From Epiperipatus broadwayi (lineage: Eukaryota > Onychophora > Udeonychophora > Euonychophora > Peripatidae): a stretch of DNA of 64,000 bases. Every line of letters starts with the position of its first letter. The first letter of the stretch is position 1. This document shows positions 60,430 to 64,000 of the stretch, in pieces. The stretch lies in the NCBI GenBank assembly GCA_028023455.1, contig JAQFVV010013323.1:93396-157395 (forward strand). The letters are read 5' to 3'. The notes beneath the pieces are model-generated. The model made no database searches. It was not told the origin of the DNA and saw nothing but the letters and a program-made list of their open reading frames with translations. The position numbers were made by a program, and so were the translations under genes.

Positions 60430-60545
60430 TTCTATTGCCCTATATATTATTACAAAGAGCCAATTGTTCATCCCCTTTTACCTTATATAATGCTTGAAAG
60501 AGCCAACTGTCTATTTCTGCTGTTCTTGGGTAGACAACTCCAACT
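60430..60545 (+). repeat. Short direct repeat
   Basis: CCTATATATTATTACAAAGA and CCTTATATAATGCTTGAAAG, each followed by GCCAA.TGT, about 50 bases apart. Confidence 0.45.
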
Positions 60546-60604
60546 GTCTGTATCAGAAAGCACATGCAAAATCTTTTATTCTTTTGTAATAGATTTTGAA
60601 TGTA

Positions 60605-60985
60605 AAATATTTATTTTCCATAATTATTTACATTTATAATTACTTGTTACAGTATATTGATGAATACTCTACTTAAATATAAATCTTTATTCAAAAATAT
60701 TTAATTTTTAGAAGAAAAATAATCAAGAAAAATGAATATCATTCAACCACTATTTGTAAATCAACGATGTTTAGTGACTGCAAATAGAAAATAATTATTT
60801 TTCATAATTATTTACATATTTATAATTATTTTTTACAATATACTGACCAATAATGTGGTTAGATTTAGAATGTTATTAATAAATATTTAATTTTAGAAGA
60901 AAAGGCAAGAGAAATAAATAGTCAGCATTTCTACTTCTAAGACAAAAGAAATTAATGGTGACTGCAAATTGTAATTGGTTGAAAA
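60605..60985 (+). repeat. Diverged tandem duplication, about 180-bp unit
   Basis: Unit 1 (60617-60795) and unit 2 (60808-60980) share CATAATTATTTACAT, ACAGTATATTGATGAAT versus ACAATATACTGACCAAT, AATATTTAATTTTTAGAAGA, and GTGACTGCAAAT in the same order. Confidence 0.65.
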
Positions 60986-61579
60986 ATAATTTTTTTGGTT
61001 TACTGCAGGGAATTTTGAGCAATTTTTCTTACATTTTTTTTATAGTTATGATTCCCCCCCCCCCATTATATTTGAGCAATTTGAATGTAGAATAATTCAA
61101 TTTTTTGAAGCTAAATTAAAACAATTGTGATTATTTTACTCTAATATTTTTAAGAATAAAAACATAACTGACAAGTAAGAGCATTCAAAGTTTTACTCAG
61201 TTTGATGATAAGAAAATTCACAAACCAAAGATTAAAAAACTGTCAAATGAATTCAGTTAAATAAAAGTAATTTTATTTCTTTATTTGTTGTGATTTTGTG
61301 GCTATGTTTTTTAATATTTTTTTTTTACAAATAATTTAATATTTATTAAAAATAGCATCTTTAAAAAATCAAATTTGAAATAATTTATGTATATAAAACA
61401 AATACATATAATACACATGGTATGACATATTGGTTGTTGTAGTCTAAACATTACAAACCTGTTTATAGCCCTTTTATGACACCATAGAAGAATTTTAATC
61501 TACATCTATGGAAACAAAAATGAAAAAATAAACTCTTCTAGATAAAGTAAAAAATTTTTTTTTATTATTTTATTTAACT
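60986..61579. other. Non-coding; poly-C tract
   Basis: Poly-C of about 12 at 61053-61064. No gene seen. Confidence 0.5.
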
Positions 61580-61670
61580 TTTTTTTAATATATGTCAAAG
61601 TGTCAGCCAGGAAGTGAACCCAGGACAACTGCTTGGAAGGCAGCTATGCTAACCACTAGGCCACCAATGC
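61580..61670 (-). mobile_element. tRNA-Gly-like SINE
   Basis: The minus strand begins GCATTGGTGGCCTAGTGGTT, with anticodon arm GCTGCCTTCCAAGCAG (TCC in the anticodon position) and GGGTTCACTTCC at box B. This is close to tRNA-Gly(TCC), but the acceptor stem pairs poorly and the sequence continues TGACACTTTGACATA with an A-run. So it is a SINE, not a working tRNA gene. The most tRNA-like copy in the window. Confidence 0.75.
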
Positions 61671-62259
61671 TTGACTTTTATATTTTATTTTCTTAAAACA
61701 ATTATTTTTTAAGTTTTTGATTATGTTCAAATTTAATGTCATGAGTAATTATAATAAAAATAGGTTTTTATGTCACAATCTTGATTTAATTATGTTATTT
61801 GGTAAGGCATGGTTAAAGTATAAATCTCTAAAAAATATCTTTACATTGTTCACAATGCTTTTTATTTCATTAAATTATCTGACAATTTCAAAGGTCCAGT
61901 AGTCCTTCTTTAGGACTGTAATTAAGTTGAACAGAAAATATTGTCAAAAGTGTAAAAAAAGTTTAAATTATTTAAAGATTTGTTTAATCTTTTCTTAGTT
62001 TACATTTTTTTCAAATAAATCACTGAAATTATGCATTATGTTATTTTATATTTTCGTTATATATATATAAAAGAAAAACCATGGTTTCAAAGTCTACTAT
62101 ACAAAAGTTGTTATTTATTTCTTTATTATTTATTTAAAAACATGATTATAAATATTTATATAAATCTAATGTTTTGAATCATATGTATATATTACAATTT
62201 CTAAAATATTATATAAAAAATATAATAGATATAAGAACAGAACAAAAAATTGAAGGACT

Positions 62260-62490
62260 CAGGGGGATTTAAACCAACCCTCATATATAAATATATCAAA
62301 TTTCTACTATATGTTGCCTTTGACAGAATAGCTCAATTGGTTAGAACAACACCTGAAGAGTGGAGCATAATACTATTCGAAACCTTTTGTAATTACTAAC
62401 CTGTGTTGTCTATTTGTGTGTTATTACTAACAAGTTGTTGCATTTAGAAAGTTTAAATAAAGTTAAAAATTTCCATACATTCTCTCATAG
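62260..62490 (+). repeat. tRNA-like SINE sequence related to the 63.3-kb core
   Basis: Box A-like AGAATAGCTCAATTGGTTAGA at 62325-62345 and ACTATTCGAAACC at box B-like distance. ACAACAC and GTGTTGT can pair across it. The downstream CTAACCTGTGT and GTGTTATTACTAAC recur at 63.36-63.61 kb. Confidence 0.5.
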
Positions 62491-62936
62491 ATGATGGAAA
62501 TAGTCCAACATATCACATCTAATAAAAGCAAAACATTTTAATTCTAACATTTCCCAGTAATTTTAAATATTACACGTCTTTCAATATCTACAATATAAAT
62601 AGAAGCTTTCCATATTTGTTTAAAAAAAGAAACAAATAGTTATTATATAACTTCCTTGTTAAAATACATTTTTTAAATGCTGATAAAAATGGATTATAAC
62701 TATGTTTAAATGTGTTCTCTTCCGAAGTGTATGCCAGAGAAGATCCAGGGAAAATCAAATATCTCATTACTTGAAACTGACATTTGCATAAAATTTCAAA
62801 ACTAATACTTGAATATTATTAGTATGAGTTGAAATCAAAATAAGCACACTTATATTACATACTGCTAAATAATTTTAATACAAACATAATAATATAATGT
62901 TGCTTTGCAAGCCAAATAAGTTAAAACAGGGGTGGA

Positions 62937-63126
62937 CAAATAGTGACCCACGGGCACTTGCAGCCCACCAAGACAATCAGAAAAATCTGCCTTAAACTGA
63001 GATTTCCTTCACATGCATGACTGAAGATTTATTAGTCTAAAAAATCTGAAAATGTCAGTAAAATGCAGATATCATAGAGATATTGGCAATTCAATGGGAT
63101 AGATAAGGCCCTTGGATCATAGTATC
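62937..63126. mobile_element. hAT-like MITE
   Basis: Starts CAGGGGTGGACAAATAGTGA with CCCACGGGC just inside, the widely seen terminal pattern of hAT (Charlie-like) elements. The far end, AAGGCCCTTGGATCATAGTA, is a decayed inverse. The centre holds AAAAAATCTGAAAATGTCAG, found in reverse in repeat B at 28.56 kb. About 190 bp, non-coding. Confidence 0.65.
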
Positions 63127-63282
63127 AAAATATAAAGAAATTGACAAGACCATTACCTGGTAGATAATTCAGGAAAAAAATGTAATTTCAATAATTTATA
63201 TATTTATACATATTTATGCAGTTTATTTTTAAAGCATTTATTTTAAACCAAATAACATTGCATTTATATATTAGACTATTTA

Positions 63283-63705
63283 CATCATCTAATATTAAGT
63301 ATTGAATGTCTGTCAAAAAATTAACTTTATTTAAATTTTACAATTACTTTCAACTGTTAGTAATAGCATACAGATTAGTATATGCACAATATTTTGAATA
63401 GTATTATTCCCCTCTCTTCTTCAGATTTTTCTGGCCTGACCAGTGACAGTACTAGTATGAGACTTAAACCTGGACCTGTAAATTCTTGAATATTGAATTT
63501 TAAGGTACAAGTCTAACCAACTGGAAAGATTCTGCTACTGTCACTAGTCAGCCATTAACACCTGCTGAAGAGAAACATAAAACCACTTGAAACATTGTGC
63601 TTATACTAATCTGTGTGCTATTAATAGCAGTTAAATGTAATTGGAAATTTTAAATAAGTTAAATTTTTAAAGACAATCAATACTTAATATTAAATGATGG
63701 AAAAA
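63283..63705. mobile_element. Fold-back element with tRNA-like core, about 420 bp
   Basis: Terminal arms of about 55 bases: CATCATCTAATATTAAGTAT on the left and ATACTTAATATTAAATGATGG on the right, with AACTTTATTTAAATTT mirrored. Further in, GCATACAGATTAGTATATGC is mirrored by a CTAATCTGTGTGC segment. The middle on the minus strand reads CAGTTGGTTAGACTTG and AGGTTTAAGTCTC, box A- and box B-like. A half copy is at 15170-15420. Confidence 0.7.
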
Positions 63706-63707
63706 TG

Positions 63708-63709
<2 letters not shown>

Positions 63710-63778
<69 letters not shown>

Positions 63779-63779
63779 A
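63710..63779. repeat. (TA)n(CA)n microsatellite
   Basis: About 28 TA units followed by about 7 CA units. Confidence 0.95.
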
Positions 63780-64000
63780 CTAAAATACCATCATGCCAAA
63801 CCTTCAGAAAAACACAAATATGTGATTACAAATGACATTTTATTTGAAGATGTTTGCTTTTGAAGGCAAGTCAAATAAAATTGTAGTCAAGTCATATAAA
63901 ACTATAATTACAATAAAGCACAAGTTGTGATTGATTTGCTGAAATGTTTTCATAAATGCCCATACAGAAATGTTTTGTGAAATTTTAAAAATAATAAGTG

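Noticed and set aside
61580-61670. Functional tRNA-Gly gene
   Set aside because: The acceptor stem pairs at only about half its positions and the sequence continues into a SINE-type tail with an A-run.
59396-61902. Several frames of 60-70 codons
   Set aside because: Length and composition expected by chance in AT-rich DNA; no splice sites or motifs support them.
62340-62410. Second hammerhead class (CCTGAAGAG...TTCGAAACC with a flanking ACAACAC/GTGTTGT stem)
   Set aside because: CTGATGA is incomplete, and with that stem as helix I the cleavage-site U-H context fails. Left only as a weak note under the 63.3-kb element.
1-64000. CRISPR array, prophage, operon or bacterial gene cluster
   Set aside because: No regular spaced repeats and no bacterial-type gene density or start signals. 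The window is eukaryotic.

Overview
The window is AT-rich non-bacterial DNA (roughly three quarters A+T by eye). It has poly-T/poly-A runs, (TA)n and poly-C/G tracts, and a CpG-poor background with TpG/CpA in place of CpG. There are no long intact reading frames, operons or ribosome binding sites. It looks like intergenic and intronic DNA of an AT-rich invertebrate animal whose germline methylates CpG. RTE-clade non-LTR retrotransposon debris, tRNA-derived SINEs, fold-back elements and several classes of MITE fit that. I cannot name the species.

Host coding: only one exon is credible. It runs from 7922 to 8227, starts after a strong polypyrimidine/CAG acceptor, ends in TAA, and has AATAAA at 8292. 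It looks like the last coding exon of a gene whose other exons are upstream or outside the window. Two small minus-strand frames at 36790-37386 are unassigned.

Mobile elements, left to right: an RTE copy (1985-4766) with a nested tRNA-derived SINE that has a 9-bp target duplication; a mariner-like relic near 16 kb; short palindromic MITEs at 20.7 and 21.7 kb; a 749-bp fold-back element at 23.8-24.5 kb; a pair of inverted piggyBac-like elements (26.9-27.7 and 39.4-40.1 kb) enclosing about 11.7 kb; a LINE ORF remnant at 30.3-31.3 kb; a fold-back at 32.3-33.0 kb; RTE relics at 34, 37.6, 47.4, 50.4, 53.5 and 55.6-57.4 kb; a pogo-like remnant beside a poly-C/poly-G block at 35.2-35.5 kb; a 214-bp near-perfect palindrome at 40.8 kb; a non-coding LTR element (41663-45100, minus orientation) with two 1.36-kb LTRs; SINEs at 49.8-50.2, 55.4 and 57.4-57.8 kb; a hAT-like MITE at 62.9 kb; and a fold-back with a tRNA-like core at 63.3-63.7 kb.

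The most interesting structure is a repeat family (copies near 6.9, 19.9, 23.8-24.5, 45.3-45.6 and 45.7-46.0 kb). It carries what I read as a type I hammerhead self-cleaving ribozyme followed by a tRNA-like B-box segment. In two places it is arranged as head-to-head fold-back dimers. The best copy (19979-20039) has every core residue and three consistent helices. Hammerhead plus pol III-like elements are known in other lineages, for example schistosome Sm-alpha SINEs, Penelope-like elements and retrozymes. The fold-back arrangement with a hammerhead in each arm is what seems unusual here.
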